64,000 nt of DNA from Opitutia bacterium (GCA_016187945.1 JACPIT010000007.1:92351-156350), one strand, 5' to 3'. Shown: positions 1 to 9,540, counted from the stretch's first letter. The notes: generated by a model from the letters alone, not told the origin. Made by a program: numbers and translations.

Positions 1-1
1 A

Positions 2-1252
2 CGTGACGACGTCGCCCTCGCGACCGGATCGTGGGCGTTTCCCTTCCTGACTGCGACGGATCGGTATCTGGCGCCGGAAATCCCCATCATCGCGCTCGAT
101 TGGTGGGTGTCGTTCGACTCGGCACGTGCCCGGCGGGATTTCCGTGCAATGCGCAGCGGTCGCAAGGTCATTCCGATCCTCTGGACTCATCATGACGACC
201 GCACCTACGTGGGGCGCCCTTACACGCCCTTCCGCGATCTCGCGACGAAGCTCGAACAGATCGGCGCGGCGGGTTTCGGCGTCATTCATTGGACGACGCG
301 ACCGCTCGATCTCTATTTCCGCAGCACGAGCCGGCAAACGTGGCGGCGAACCCGCGATGAGCCGCTCGAACTCACCTGCGACGATGCGGCGGCGCGGCTA
401 TTCGGCGAAGCGGCACGTAAGACCGGCGGTCGCTACCTGCTCCCGTGGGTGACGGAGGCGCCGATGTTCGGCCGCGAAACCACCGCACTTCATCGATTTC
501 CCGCTATCGACGCCGGAAATCCATGCACAACGCGGCCGCGAGCGACTGGCGCTGCTCGACGAAATCGAAATGGCGCAGGGGCCGTTGGAGTCGCCAGCGA
601 GCGAACGGCTCCGCTACTTCGCCGCCCACGAGCGATTCGTGCTGTCGTTTTTTGCCGCGCAAGCGGCTGTCGAGCGGGCGAGAGATGCGCTGAAGCGCGA
701 CGATTTCGCGCGCGCGAAGGTGGAAATGCGCGACGTTCGACCGGAGCGGGGCATCGCAGACTACGTCACTGCGGCGCGCGTCGGCGTCATCACACCGGGC
801 GAAAAGGCGCTGATCGTCTCGCTCAATCTGCGCTGGCTGCCGGATGTGTTGTCGGTCCGTCAGGCGGCGGGGCTGGAGCCGGTTCGCTACCGTTTCGGCG
901 ACGTGCAGCAGGAGCCGCTCGCGCAAGGCGCCGATCCCAACACCTACTACGTCGACGAGCAGCGTCGCTGGTGGAAGGTCGTCGATCGCACGACCGGTCC
1001 TTCGAAGTTACGCCTCACCGCGATTTCCGGTGACCGCCACTCGCCCGGTCGCTACGTCGTGAACGGTGCGGCGGCGCTCGCGCCCTCGAGGGTGGGTTCG
1101 TCACCGCGATATTGCTTCCGCAGACACCAGCCGAGCGCACGCCGCGCCGTGCAGTTTCGAGAAAACACGAAAGCCTGCGACTTGAGCTGTCCCATCGTCC
1201 GCCGACACCTCCACCCAAACAGCGGTGCTCTCTCGAACTCGTCGCCGAGTGA
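2..1252 (+). pseudogene. Frameshifted 3' part of a carbohydrate-active-like protein
   Basis: The 5' end lies outside the window. Frame 2 is open from base 2 and reads sensible protein (ATGSWAFPFLTATDRY, IIALDWWVSFDS, GFGVIHWTTRPLDLYF). Near base 480 the sensible reading moves to frame 3 (PHFIDFPLSTPEIH, then a helical stretch with RYFAAHERFVLSFFAAQ). Near base 1080 it moves back to frame 2 (ALEGGFVTAILLPQTP) and ends at TGA 1250-1252. The two shifts compensate each other, so this is either a decaying gene or a pair of sequencing errors. The aromatic-rich N-part looks like a TIM-barrel glycosidase or DUF4838-type protein, but I do not recognise the family with certainty. It points the same way as the polysaccharide locus but is separated from it by about 300 bases. 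Confidence 0.55.
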
Positions 1253-1499
1253 GCGCGAGAGGGAGATGTGCGTTTACGCGCGGTGGGAAAAATCGCGGCG
1301 GTGCCGGTTCGCGCTTCGCGGTCCGTCGATTCCGGGGCCGCCAGCCAGCAAGCCCTCGATGAAATTCGCGAACGACGATCAAAATCCAGGCGAGTCAGCG
1401 CTATCTCTCGCGGGGACGATTTCCAACCCGCCTCCGCACACGGAGGGCGCGGTCGAATTTTTGCTACCGCCTGAGAAGCGGCGGCGAGAAGTGCAGCAG

Positions 1500-1520
1500 T
1501 TTAATTCATTTTGAATTGAA
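1500..1520. promoter_or_regulatory. 21-bp palindrome upstream of the GbsR-like regulator
   Basis: TTTAATTCA-TTT-TGAATTGAA forms 9-bp arms with one mismatch around a 3-bp centre. It is an AT-rich island in GC-rich DNA, 36 bp before the annotated regulator start. Size and symmetry fit a MarR/GbsR dimer operator, so autoregulation is a reasonable inference. The rest of the gap 1253-1556 shows no gene that I can support. Confidence 0.5.
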
Positions 1521-1556
1521 CATCGGGAAAATCCATGATGCATTCGGTTTTCGACA

Positions 1557-2111
1557 ATGGCCCGGCTCGCAATCGACGCACACGTTGCCTCTGCCACGTC
1601 CGCTCGTGGACTGGTGTTGGCGGCTGGACGACCGGTGGATGCGGTCGGGTTCGAGGAGCAAGTGGTCGATTTTTTTGTGGGCGCGGCGGACATCCTTGGA
1701 GTCCCAAAATCGGTGGCGGCAATCTATGGAGTGGTCTTCGCCTCGCCGGCGCCGCTCAGCTTCGCGGAGATCGAGACGAGGTTGAACATTTCCAAGGGTT
1801 CGGTGAGCCAAGGGCTGCGCGTGCTGCGCGAAGTCGGCGCACTCAAGGAGGTCTCGAGGACTGAGGACCGGCGTGAGCTCTTCGAGCCCGACTTGGAGAT
1901 GCGCAAGCTGATCGAGCGTTTTCTCGAAAAGCGCATGCAGCGCCAGTTGGACGACGGCAAAACCAGGCTTTCCGCGCTCCGGCGCCAGATCCCGGGTGGC
2001 AGCCGCGAGGAGATCGCGCGGCTGAATGCGCGATTGAAATCGCTGCAAAGCTGGCAGGACAAGGCCCGGGCGTTGATGCCCGTCGTTCGCACCTTTCTGA
2101 AGCTCACGTAA
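1557..2111 (+). CDS. GbsR/MarR-family transcriptional regulator
   Basis: A 184-aa protein with a winged-helix core. FFVGAADILGVPKSVAAIY followed by LSFAEIETRLNISKGSVSQ and LRVLREVGALKEV matches the GbsR-like pattern: recognition helix with KGSVSQ, then a wing with RTEDRRELFEP. The C-terminal half is a charged helical region (residues about 105-180) suited to dimerisation. The first 27 or so residues are weakly conserved in style, and there is no clear ribosome binding site before the ATG at 1557, so a downstream GTG start near VDAVGF is possible. It is the first gene before the large polysaccharide operon and has a palindrome just upstream, so it probably controls the locus. The effector is unknown. 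Confidence 0.85.
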   Translation: MARLAIDAHVASATSARGLVLAAGRPVDAVGFEEQVVDFFVGAADILGVPKSVAAIYGVVFASPAPLSFAEIETRLNISKGSVSQGLRVLREVGALKEVSRTEDRRELFEPDLEMRKLIERFLEKRMQRQLDDGKTRLSALRRQIPGGSREEIARLNARLKSLQSWQDKARALMPVVRTFLKLT

Positions 2112-2205
2112 TCGGAACCTTCCAGGTTTCGCCCATGCAGAACCGACTGCTCAATCCCTTTTCGGTCGCAAACAAATCCCGGAAGCGACCCGGCGAAGCT
2201 TTGCC

Positions 2206-2922
2206 ATGATGTCGACCTTGCTCCGTCGCTGGGTGCGTGGTGTGCGCTTTATCGGCAAGGTTGTCACCGGTCGCGAAGTCTGGATGCGCTCTCGCGTCTC
2301 CGCGGTCACGGAATTCCACGGATCGGAATACGGCGGTTGGGCGATTCTCGCCGACAGTCTGGACGCGAGTTCGACCGTGCTTTCTTTTGGCATCGGGGAT
2401 GACTGCACGTTCGATTTGGCGTTGATCGCGAAATACGGCTGCACGGTGCATGGGTTCGATCCGACGCCGAAGTCGATTGCTTGGGTGGAGAGCAACATTC
2501 ATGACCCGCGTTTCGTTTTCCATCCCTGGGCGCTGGCGGGGCACAGCGGGACGCTGGAACTCTATCTGCCCGTGCATCCCGACCATGTCTCGGCTTCGCT
2601 CCGTCCGGGCACGCATGTCTCGGCCGGGCGAGTTCAGGTGCCATGTTTCGATCCGAGAATGTTGATGCAGCGCCTCGGAGTGGCCGAGATCGATGTGCTC
2701 AAGATGGATATCGAAGGTGCCGAATACGAAGTCATCGACCGGTTGGTTACGGACGGAGAACTTCGCAAAGTCCGGCAATTGCTCATCGAGTTCCATCATT
2801 GGCTGCCTGCGTTTGGTGCGGCGGCGACGCGCCGGGCCCTCCATCAATTGAGACAAGCGGGCTTCGTGCCGTGCTGGATTTCACCGAGCGGACATGAGGT
2901 GTTGTTCGTTCCGCGCCCATGA
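2206..2922 (+). CDS. FkbM family SAM-dependent methyltransferase
   Basis: A 238-aa soluble protein. The SAM-binding loop is VLSFGIGDDCTFD (residues about 64-76), followed by the acidic strand end VHGFDPTP. The FkbM signature is DVLKMDIEGAEYEVI (about 164-178), with a final FxPxWxSPSGxE-type strand. This family O-methylates sugars or polyketides; in a glycan locus a hydroxyl of a repeat-unit sugar is the likely target (inference). Two adjacent ATGs (2206 and 2209) make the exact start uncertain by one codon. The stop overlaps the next start by 4 bases (ATGA), showing translational coupling into the operon. Confidence 0.88.
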   Translation: MMSTLLRRWVRGVRFIGKVVTGREVWMRSRVSAVTEFHGSEYGGWAILADSLDASSTVLSFGIGDDCTFDLALIAKYGCTVHGFDPTPKSIAWVESNIHDPRFVFHPWALAGHSGTLELYLPVHPDHVSASLRPGTHVSAGRVQVPCFDPRMLMQRLGVAEIDVLKMDIEGAEYEVIDRLVTDGELRKVRQLLIEFHHWLPAFGAAATRRALHQLRQAGFVPCWISPSGHEVLFVPRP

Positions 2923-4418
2923 CGCCACGGGTTGAAAAAAACTGGTTGTTGAAGTTTCCGATCTGGTGGGGCCTAGCCGCCTACGCGGTGTTGTTGCTCT
3001 GGTTGTGGCCGCGATGGAACTGTGTGCACAATGGCGACGAGTTCGGCTACTACGAGAATCTGGCGCTGACCGCGCGCAGCGGACACTGGGTGTCCAGTCA
3101 TTGGCTGGAGCCGTTGAACCGTCCTCTCGTCTACGGTGGTTGGGCGTTGTTCACGCTGACGGGCAGTTTCTACATCGCGACGCTGGGGCTCACCTATCTG
3201 TTCGCCGTGGGCAACTATGTTTTGTTGGAGCGGCTCCTGCGTTCGCAATTTCCGATGGGCGCATGGCGTGCGGTGGCTGTATGGGGGATCAGCGCGTGCC
3301 CGTTGCTTCTCAACAAGACGATCGAATACACCGGCTATACCGTCAGCGTGTTCACGCTGTTGGCCGCCTTGTTGGCGTGGCAGAAACGTCGTCTGGGATG
3401 GTTTTGCGGCTTGGTGCTCCTCGGATTCACGAGCCGACAGAGCGGGCTCTTCCTGTTGATCTTGCCGCTGGCGGATCTGTGGGTGCGCCGCCGGTGGGAG
3501 TGGCGCCCGATTGCGGCCGTGGCGACTTGCGGCCTGCTTGCCCTGTGGCTGCTGCAGCAGACAACGCCGACGCTGGCCTGGCAGATTGCGACGACGAAGA
3601 TGGCGCAGACTACTCCGTGGCAGGCAGCCTGTCGGACGTTGGGCGGCGTATTGACGATTATCGCGGGGTGGACGCTTTGGGACACCGTCTTGCACGGCGG
3701 CGCGATCGAGCGCGTGCGCCGCAATCTGCGGGCGCCGTGGATTCCGGGGGCGCTTTCACTATGCATGGTGGCACTCGGCTGGCGACACGGCTTCGAAATC
3801 GACATCGGCACGCCGGCGTTTCAGTCCTTGGCGGGCTTGGCGCCGTATTCGGCGGGAATGCTGCTCTGGCTGGTGGACTGGACTCGATTGCCGGCGTTGC
3901 CGGCATGGGGCTTTCTCGTCCTCTATTGTGGAGCTGTCGCGGTGCGCGGCAAATGGTGGGAGCATTACCTCGTGGATCCTTGGTTGGTGTTGATCGTCTT
4001 CACGAGCCCACGCTCCGCTGATGCGCCCGCGACGCCCAATTGGCGCCGGGTCGGACTGGGCTATGCTGCGCTGCTGTCGTTTTTGCTGTATGCCGTCGTG
4101 CTCCACCACGGACGAATGAAGGTGCAAGCGCGGGTCGCTAGCTACGAAATGGAACTGCGCACGGGTGCGCGCGTCCTGCCGGAGATGGCAGGCACGTCGT
4201 TCGGACTGAAGGGGTGGAAGCTGTTCGCCGCTCTGCGTCCGGACCCGCGCGGGAACTTGATCGACTTTCTGCATTACGTGCCGACACGCGCTTCGGCTGG
4301 TCGCGTGCGCTCGGAATATCCGACCGGCGAGTTGTGGCTCTTGCCCCCAGGATATGCCAATCGGCGCTTTCCGCTGACAGATGCCGAGTGGCGGGAATTC
4401 ATCCGGGAGAAATCATGA
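2919..4418 (+). CDS. Polytopic membrane protein, GT-C/ArnT-like
   Basis: A 499-aa protein with an N-terminal helix (WWGLAAYAVLLLWLW), an extracytoplasmic acidic loop (HNGDEFGYYENL, about residues 37-48) and roughly ten further hydrophobic segments. A membrane protein with an Asp/Glu pair in the first periplasmic loop matches the GT-C fold (GT39/GT83 type), which uses polyprenyl-phosphate sugar donors. A C-terminal soluble stretch follows the last helix. Family assignment is by architecture only. ATGA overlaps link it to both neighbours. It may decorate the lipid-linked repeat unit on the periplasmic side (inference). Confidence 0.6.
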   Translation: MTPRVEKNWLLKFPIWWGLAAYAVLLLWLWPRWNCVHNGDEFGYYENLALTARSGHWVSSHWLEPLNRPLVYGGWALFTLTGSFYIATLGLTYLFAVGNYVLLERLLRSQFPMGAWRAVAVWGISACPLLLNKTIEYTGYTVSVFTLLAALLAWQKRRLGWFCGLVLLGFTSRQSGLFLLILPLADLWVRRRWEWRPIAAVATCGLLALWLLQQTTPTLAWQIATTKMAQTTPWQAACRTLGGVLTIIAGWTLWDTVLHGGAIERVRRNLRAPWIPGALSLCMVALGWRHGFEIDIGTPAFQSLAGLAPYSAGMLLWLVDWTRLPALPAWGFLVLYCGAVAVRGKWWEHYLVDPWLVLIVFTSPRSADAPATPNWRRVGLGYAALLSFLLYAVVLHHGRMKVQARVASYEMELRTGARVLPEMAGTSFGLKGWKLFAALRPDPRGNLIDFLHYVPTRASAGRVRSEYPTGELWLLPPGYANRRFPLTDAEWREFIREKS

Positions 4419-5242
4419 CGAGCGCGACCTTTCGCGGAGCGATAAAAGCACTGACCCCTCCCGTGCTGCTGGCGCTGCGGCGCCGCTGGTTCGGTTGGAA
4501 GTGGCTTCGGGGCGACTACGCCGATTGGGATACGGCGTTGCGGGCGTCGTGCGGCTACGACGACGCGAAGGTTTTCGCCGCGGTCCTCGCGTCGGCGCGC
4601 GCGGTTCGCGACGCTCCGGGGCTGGTCGAACGCGATGGCGCGCTGGTGTCCGGAGGAGGCGAACCGAATTTGCCGCTGATGGCCTGCTTGCTACGGCAGG
4701 CGGCGGACAACGGCGGTCGTTTGCGCGTCCTGGACTACGGTGGCGCGCTGGGCAGTCTCTGGTGGCAGCACGGAAGTTGGCTGCGGGGGGTGCAGGATCT
4801 CCGCTGGAACGTCGTCGAGCAGGCTCACGTGGTTGCGGCGGGCCAGCGTGAGTTCTCGGTGGGACCGCTGCGCTTTTACCTGACGTTGGACGATGTGATT
4901 GCGGCCGACGGTCGACCTGACGTGGTGGTTCTTTCCAGCGTGCTGGCGTATCTGCGGGAGCCTGACCAACTACTGGCCCAGTTACAGCGACTCCAGGTGC
5001 CGCAAATCGTCATCGACCGGACGGGATTTGTTCGCGAGGGCCGTCGCCGGCTCGTCGTCCAGCACGTGCCACCGCGCATTTACCCCGGAAGTTATCCCGC
5101 TTGGATTTTCGACGCCGAGCTGCTGCGGGCGCTCGAGAGCGATTACCGATGTGAGGCGACTTGGCCGGCGATCGATCGTTTCGATCCGTCGGTCGATTTT
5201 CGCGGAATGAGTTTTGTGCGTCGGGAATTCTGCGCCAAGTGA
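4415..5242 (+). CDS. TIGR04325-like methyltransferase
   Basis: About 275 aa from the ATG at 4415, chosen because it overlaps the previous stop as ATGA and follows GGGAGA at 4405-4410; a longer frame upstream lies inside the previous gene. The SAM motif LRVLDYGGALGSLWW (about residue 105) and the later VVLSSVLAYLREPDQLL and IVIDRTGF segments match the TIGR04325 methyltransferase family, which is found in capsule and O-antigen clusters. The likely substrate is a sugar or phosphosugar of the repeat unit, but this is not proven. Its stop overlaps a GTG start for the next glycosyltransferase. Confidence 0.8.
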   Translation: MTSATFRGAIKALTPPVLLALRRRWFGWKWLRGDYADWDTALRASCGYDDAKVFAAVLASARAVRDAPGLVERDGALVSGGGEPNLPLMACLLRQAADNGGRLRVLDYGGALGSLWWQHGSWLRGVQDLRWNVVEQAHVVAAGQREFSVGPLRFYLTLDDVIAADGRPDVVVLSSVLAYLREPDQLLAQLQRLQVPQIVIDRTGFVREGRRRLVVQHVPPRIYPGSYPAWIFDAELLRALESDYRCEATWPAIDRFDPSVDFRGMSFVRREFCAK

Positions 5243-6345
5243 ACGCGCTCAATCACTACTGCACGCTTTTCAACGTTGCTTACGCAGCGCAGGGTCTGGC
5301 TTTGGCGGAGTCGTTGCAGCACACCGATCCGACCGGCAAGCTTTTCGTTCTCGCGATGGACGAGGGCGTGGAGGAAATCCTCGTCGCCTTGAGGCGCCCC
5401 AATGTCGTTTGCATTTCTCTCGATGCACTCGAGCGGCACTTCCCGGAGCTGGCTCGGGCGAAAACCGACCGGACGCGCGTCGAGTATTTCTACACGCTGA
5501 GTCCCTTTCTGCCACTCTATCTCCTGCGGGAGAACTCCGGCGTCTCACGGATTACCTACGTCGATGCGGACATGTATTTCTTCGCCAGTCCGGAGGAGAT
5601 GTTCATCGAGATGGGAGAGGGGAGCATCTATGTGGTCGAGCATCGCTTTCCCGAACATCTGCGCCATCAAGAGTCGCACGGCCGGTTCAACGTCGGTGTG
5701 CTGTCGTTCCGACGTGACGCGTCCGCGCTAGCCTGCCTCCGGTGGTGGGCGGATCGCTGCGTCGAGTGGTGCCATGCTTGGTTGGAGGGCGATCGTTACG
5801 CCGATCAAAAATATCTGGATCAATGGCCCGCGCGCTTCTCCGGTGTCGTGATGTCGCGCCATCCGGGCGTGAATCTCGCGCCGTGGAACTGGATCAACTT
5901 TCACTACCATGCCGCCGGCGAGCGCTTGTTGGTCAACGGCTACCCTCTCGTGGTATTTCATTTCGCCCGATTTCGGCCGCTGCTGGGGCATCTCGTTTTC
6001 AGCTCCGGCCAGCGGCAATACGGGGTTATGCCGCATGCGTTGCGCAACTGGATTTACCGACGCTACTGGCTGGCGCTGGTTCGGGCGCTGACGGAACTCG
6101 AGCGTGCGCGCCCCGCGAGCGTGGCCCCGCTGCGGATGCAGGTGGCCCGAGCCGATATCGTCGAGCACCTTCCCTCGCGTCTGATCTTCGGCAGCGACTG
6201 GGTGTGGGTCGGCGGAGAGTTTTTCTCCGGTCGTTTCGGGTTCGGCCAATATTCCGGTCGAGTGCTCGCCGAAATGAAACGCCTCAAGAACCGCTGGCGG
6301 CGCTCCGTGCGCACCGACGCGACGGCCCCGCTCTCCTCTCCATGA
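5239..6345 (+). CDS. GT8-like glycosyltransferase
   Basis: About 368 aa starting at GTG 5239, which overlaps the previous stop (GTGA). YCTLFNVAYAAQGLALAESL at the start is the opening strand and helix of a nucleotide-diphospho-sugar transferase. ITYVDADMYFFASPEEMF (about residues 107-124) carries the DxD metal site. HRFPEHLRHQESHGRFNVGV and YADQKYLDQWP follow the pattern of a GT8-like family often called nucleotide-diphospho-sugar transferase. It is cytosolic, with no membrane segment. The conserved HFHFARF-like region (VVFHFARFRPL) supports the fold. Donor and acceptor are unknown. Confidence 0.8.
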   Translation: MNALNHYCTLFNVAYAAQGLALAESLQHTDPTGKLFVLAMDEGVEEILVALRRPNVVCISLDALERHFPELARAKTDRTRVEYFYTLSPFLPLYLLRENSGVSRITYVDADMYFFASPEEMFIEMGEGSIYVVEHRFPEHLRHQESHGRFNVGVLSFRRDASALACLRWWADRCVEWCHAWLEGDRYADQKYLDQWPARFSGVVMSRHPGVNLAPWNWINFHYHAAGERLLVNGYPLVVFHFARFRPLLGHLVFSSGQRQYGVMPHALRNWIYRRYWLALVRALTELERARPASVAPLRMQVARADIVEHLPSRLIFGSDWVWVGGEFFSGRFGFGQYSGRVLAEMKRLKNRWRRSVRTDATAPLSSP

Positions 6346-7361
6346 ATACGAAACCTGTCACGTTGGCCCAATTCGGCTGCGGATACTGGGGACCCAATCT
6401 CCTCCGCAATTTCAGCACCGTGCCCGGATGCGCGGTCAAATACCTCGCCGATCCGAGTGCGGAGCGCCGGGCGTTTGTGCAGAAGAGCTTTCCGGCCACA
6501 CAAGCCGTCGCCGACTGGCAGACTGTGCTGGCTGACCCGAGCGTCGACGGAGTCGTCGTCGCCACGCCCGCGGGGACGCACTTCGCCCTGGCCGAGGCGG
6601 CACTCAGGGCGGGGAAGCACGTCTTCGTGGAAAAGCCGCTTGCCACGACGGTGCAGGAAGTCGACGCGCTGGTGACCGAGGCGCGGACGTGGCAACGCAC
6701 GCTGATGGTGGGGCACACGTTTCTCTACAACAGCGCCGTGCGCTACGTGAAGAATCTGATCGATCGCGGCGAACTCGGTGAGATCCGCTATATCTACAGC
6801 CAACGCTTGAACCTCGGGCGCATCCGCTCGGACATCGATGCCCTCTGGAATTTCGCTCCGCACGACATCAGCATCATCCAATACTGGCTGGGCGATCCGA
6901 CGCCGTCCCAGGTGCTCCGCAGCGGCATGGCCTACATGCAGGACGGGATCGACGACGTCGTGTTCCTGAATCTCGTCTATCCGAGCAAGGTCATGGCGAA
7001 CATCCATGTGAGCTGGCTCGATCCGCAGAAGGTGCGCAAGATGATCGTCGTCGGCTCGCGGAAGATGGTCGTCTACGACGATGTGGCGGACGACAAGATC
7101 GCGATCTACGACAAGGGCATCGATCGCCGCGCCGTGCTCGGCGAGAACATGGACTACGACAAGCCGCAGCCGGAGTTTGCGTATCGCTCGGGCGACATCC
7201 TGCTGCCGCAGGTGAGCTTCAAGGAGCCGTTGCGCGTCGAAGCCGAACACTTCGTTGATTGCCTGCGCACCGGTCGGGAGCCGATCACCGGCGGCGCGCA
7301 TGCGCGGACCGTGGTGGATATCCTCGAGCGCGCTGGTCGCGGAACAGCGAACCACATTTAA
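6342..7361 (+). CDS. Gfo/Idh/MocA family sugar-nucleotide dehydrogenase
   Basis: 339 aa from ATG 6342 (ATGA overlap). The N-terminal Rossmann motif is FGCGYWGPNLLRNF, and the family EKPL motif is present (GKHVFVEKPLATT, about residues 93-105). WNFAPHDISIIQYWLG supplies the His of the active site. The sequence resembles WlbA/WbpB-type enzymes that oxidise the 3-OH of UDP-HexNAc derivatives before transamination. The matching DegT aminotransferase is at 12267, and the usual acetyltransferase neighbour is missing. The AT-richer segment that starts right after this gene separates the two, so the original pair appears to have been split. Confidence 0.88.
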   Translation: MNTKPVTLAQFGCGYWGPNLLRNFSTVPGCAVKYLADPSAERRAFVQKSFPATQAVADWQTVLADPSVDGVVVATPAGTHFALAEAALRAGKHVFVEKPLATTVQEVDALVTEARTWQRTLMVGHTFLYNSAVRYVKNLIDRGELGEIRYIYSQRLNLGRIRSDIDALWNFAPHDISIIQYWLGDPTPSQVLRSGMAYMQDGIDDVVFLNLVYPSKVMANIHVSWLDPQKVRKMIVVGSRKMVVYDDVADDKIAIYDKGIDRRAVLGENMDYDKPQPEFAYRSGDILLPQVSFKEPLRVEAEHFVDCLRTGREPITGGAHARTVVDILERAGRGTANHI

Positions 7362-7366
7362 CCGAC

Positions 7367-7531
7367 GTGAAGCCGACCATAAGTCCATCGCAGGAGGCGG
7401 CGGGGCCGCAGATTCGATCGCGCGTGTCGATTTCGCGCATGGTGGGTTTGGTGACGGCGGCGGGTCTGACCGGCTACATCGCGTTCCGTTTCATGATAGC
7501 ATACGTGGGTGTTCTGGGCTTCCACCAATAA
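7367..7531 (+). CDS. Small hypothetical membrane protein
   Basis: A possible 54-aa protein from GTG 7367, five bases after the dehydrogenase stop. It has a polar N-terminus, then a hydrophobic helix (MVGLVTAAGLTGYIAFRF and following). No family is recognised. The frame continues upstream inside the previous gene, so it could be a chance open frame or a remnant of a gene cut when the neighbouring cassette arrived. It sits between the dehydrogenase stop and the ATG at 7540. Confidence 0.3.
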   Translation: MKPTISPSQEAAGPQIRSRVSISRMVGLVTAAGLTGYIAFRFMIAYVGVLGFHQ

Positions 7532-7539
7532 ACCTGTTG

Positions 7540-9492
7540 ATGCCATTCACCGAAACTCTCCCTACAGCGACATTCGTCGTCGTTGGCTGGATACTTCAGG
7601 CGGCTCTCACGGGAGCGCCGCTCGCTCGTTGGTTGGAGTGGGACAGACACGCGGAGCGGGTCTCGGCACATTGGCTTTTCACCGCTTTGCTCCTGGGATT
7701 CGCGATCGATACCAAGATTCTCTTTCTACTGGCCTGCGTGGGAAAATTCGAGGTGACATGGATCGTGAGTGCATTGGCGGCGGCAGCGACTCTGGCGCAG
7801 CTAGGGATGGCCAGCTTGAAGGGCCGGAATCTCGTTGCGATGGTAGCGGCGCCAGATCGCGCGCCGCGAAGCATCACTCGACAGGAACTGCTTCCATGGG
7901 GGGTGCTGGTCGCAGTGTCCCTTCTCGCCCTTTCGGCTGCGGTGCTGGCGCCGCGGCAAGCGGACGCCTTACGCTACCATTTAATGCTGCCGAATTGCCT
8001 CTCTGTTTTCGGCCGGCTGCAGTTTTTCCCCGACGTGCATCTCGCGCTAATGGCCGATGGCGAATTGCTCTACGGGGGCGGGTTGCTGCTGGGTGGATTG
8101 AACGTGCCGAACCTGCTCAATTTTGCGATGCTGGTGCTCCTGGGGTATGCAACCCTTAAGCTTTCCGCAGCGATGCGCCGCGATTCGTCCGAGCGTGACG
8201 GAGTTCGGGACTGGTGGGTAGTTGCGCTTACGGTCTCATGTCCGGTGATTTTTTGGAATGCGACGGCGACAAAGCCTGACATCATAGCTCTGGTCTTTTG
8301 CACTTGGGGGCTGCTGCAACTCGCCTCGCATCTGGAGGAACTCGATTGGCGGCGCGCCATTTTGGCGGGGGTGCTGTGGGGAGAAGCAGCGGCGATCAAG
8401 CACACCTACCTATTGTTCGCGCTGTGTGTTCTCCTGGTGACGAGCGTGGTCCTGCTTCGTCGGCGCGCATGGAAATCGTTGAACGCAGTCGTCCTGGCTG
8501 GACTGGTGATCATGGTCATCCCGTTTGGCTGGTATTGGCTGCGTTTCCGGGCGACGGGGAATCCGTTTTGGCCCGTATTGGACGGGCTGAGCTGGGACGG
8601 CGGAGACCTAGGTCAATTGCGCCAGGTGGCCGCTGCCATGCCGTTTGCAAATAGCGTGAAGGGAGGCCCGCTGGATTTTGCGCGTTGGTTGCACGATTCG
8701 TTGCTGGCTTATCCGCTGATGGGACTCGGTCTGTGGTTGGTGCCTTGGAGTCTCGCGTGGCTGTGCCTCCGTGGGCAAGAATGGCGTCATCGCTTTTTGG
8801 CGGCGATCGCGGGCCTGTTTCTAGCGCTTTTGTATGTCAGCTCACGCAACATTCGCTTTTTTGCGCCTGCGGTGCCTTTGCTCGCGGTGCTCGCAGTCGA
8901 AGCGCGGCACTCCGTTCTGGAACTTCCGCGGCGTTGGCGGTTAACCGCCAACGCCGTATTTTACATGGCGGCACTGCTGCTGCTGGGACAACTGCTCGGC
9001 TATTCTCAACTCTATTTGCGGCGGCTCACCGGGCGAATCACGGCGGAGGCTTATCTCAGGACGACGCCTAATTTCCAATTTCTTCAGTCGGTGCGAAAGG
9101 CACTTCCGGCGGACGCCTTGGTCGGTGTTGCTCTGACTGACAGCAATAATTTTTATCTCCAAACCCGGCAGATTCCGATCGACCCGTGGTTTTCGGCATT
9201 TGTGGATTACAGGCATATGCGCTCCCCTGACCAACTCGTCGCCGCTTGGGATCGGTTGGGCCTGACCCATGTGGTATTGCAGCAGCCATGGGCGCCCGAG
9301 ATGGACTATCTTCCGGTCGCTTTCGATGACCTCACCGCTCGCGCCGTCGCAGGCTATTATGAGGTTGTGCTGCAAGATACCACCGAGACGCTCACCAATC
9401 GGATCACGGGCACCAAACGCATTGTCCGTGCGACCCTTTATCGACGGCTGCCGACTTCTATCGCTGGCGAAAGAGGCAGCGCTCCCAATTGA
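7540..9492 (+). CDS. Large polytopic GT-C-like membrane glycosyltransferase
   Basis: 650 aa from the ATG at 7540; longer upstream reading overlaps the preceding gene and is not protein-like. There are about twelve to thirteen hydrophobic segments. The loop ADALRYHLMLPN (about residues 143-154) resembles the D-x-x-x-YHL-x-LP loop of GT39-like proteins in planctomycete and verrucomicrobial genomes, and IFWNATATKPDIIALVFCTW continues that pattern. A periplasmic C-terminal domain (about 510-640) follows the last helix. It probably transfers a sugar from a lipid carrier. AT-richer codons than the genes before 7361 suggest transfer. Confidence 0.65.
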   Translation: MPFTETLPTATFVVVGWILQAALTGAPLARWLEWDRHAERVSAHWLFTALLLGFAIDTKILFLLACVGKFEVTWIVSALAAAATLAQLGMASLKGRNLVAMVAAPDRAPRSITRQELLPWGVLVAVSLLALSAAVLAPRQADALRYHLMLPNCLSVFGRLQFFPDVHLALMADGELLYGGGLLLGGLNVPNLLNFAMLVLLGYATLKLSAAMRRDSSERDGVRDWWVVALTVSCPVIFWNATATKPDIIALVFCTWGLLQLASHLEELDWRRAILAGVLWGEAAAIKHTYLLFALCVLLVTSVVLLRRRAWKSLNAVVLAGLVIMVIPFGWYWLRFRATGNPFWPVLDGLSWDGGDLGQLRQVAAAMPFANSVKGGPLDFARWLHDSLLAYPLMGLGLWLVPWSLAWLCLRGQEWRHRFLAAIAGLFLALLYVSSRNIRFFAPAVPLLAVLAVEARHSVLELPRRWRLTANAVFYMAALLLLGQLLGYSQLYLRRLTGRITAEAYLRTTPNFQFLQSVRKALPADALVGVALTDSNNFYLQTRQIPIDPWFSAFVDYRHMRSPDQLVAAWDRLGLTHVVLQQPWAPEMDYLPVAFDDLTARAVAGYYEVVLQDTTETLTNRITGTKRIVRATLYRRLPTSIAGERGSAPN

Positions 9493-9540
9493 TCGAACCC
9501 AACACTACAACAGTAGTAACAGAAACAGGCGCGCATTCGC

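Noticed and set aside
5742..6341. Long upstream extension of the Gfo/Idh dehydrogenase
   Set aside because: Overlaps the GT8-like gene in another frame; the ATG at 6342 gives an ATGA junction and a normal family length.
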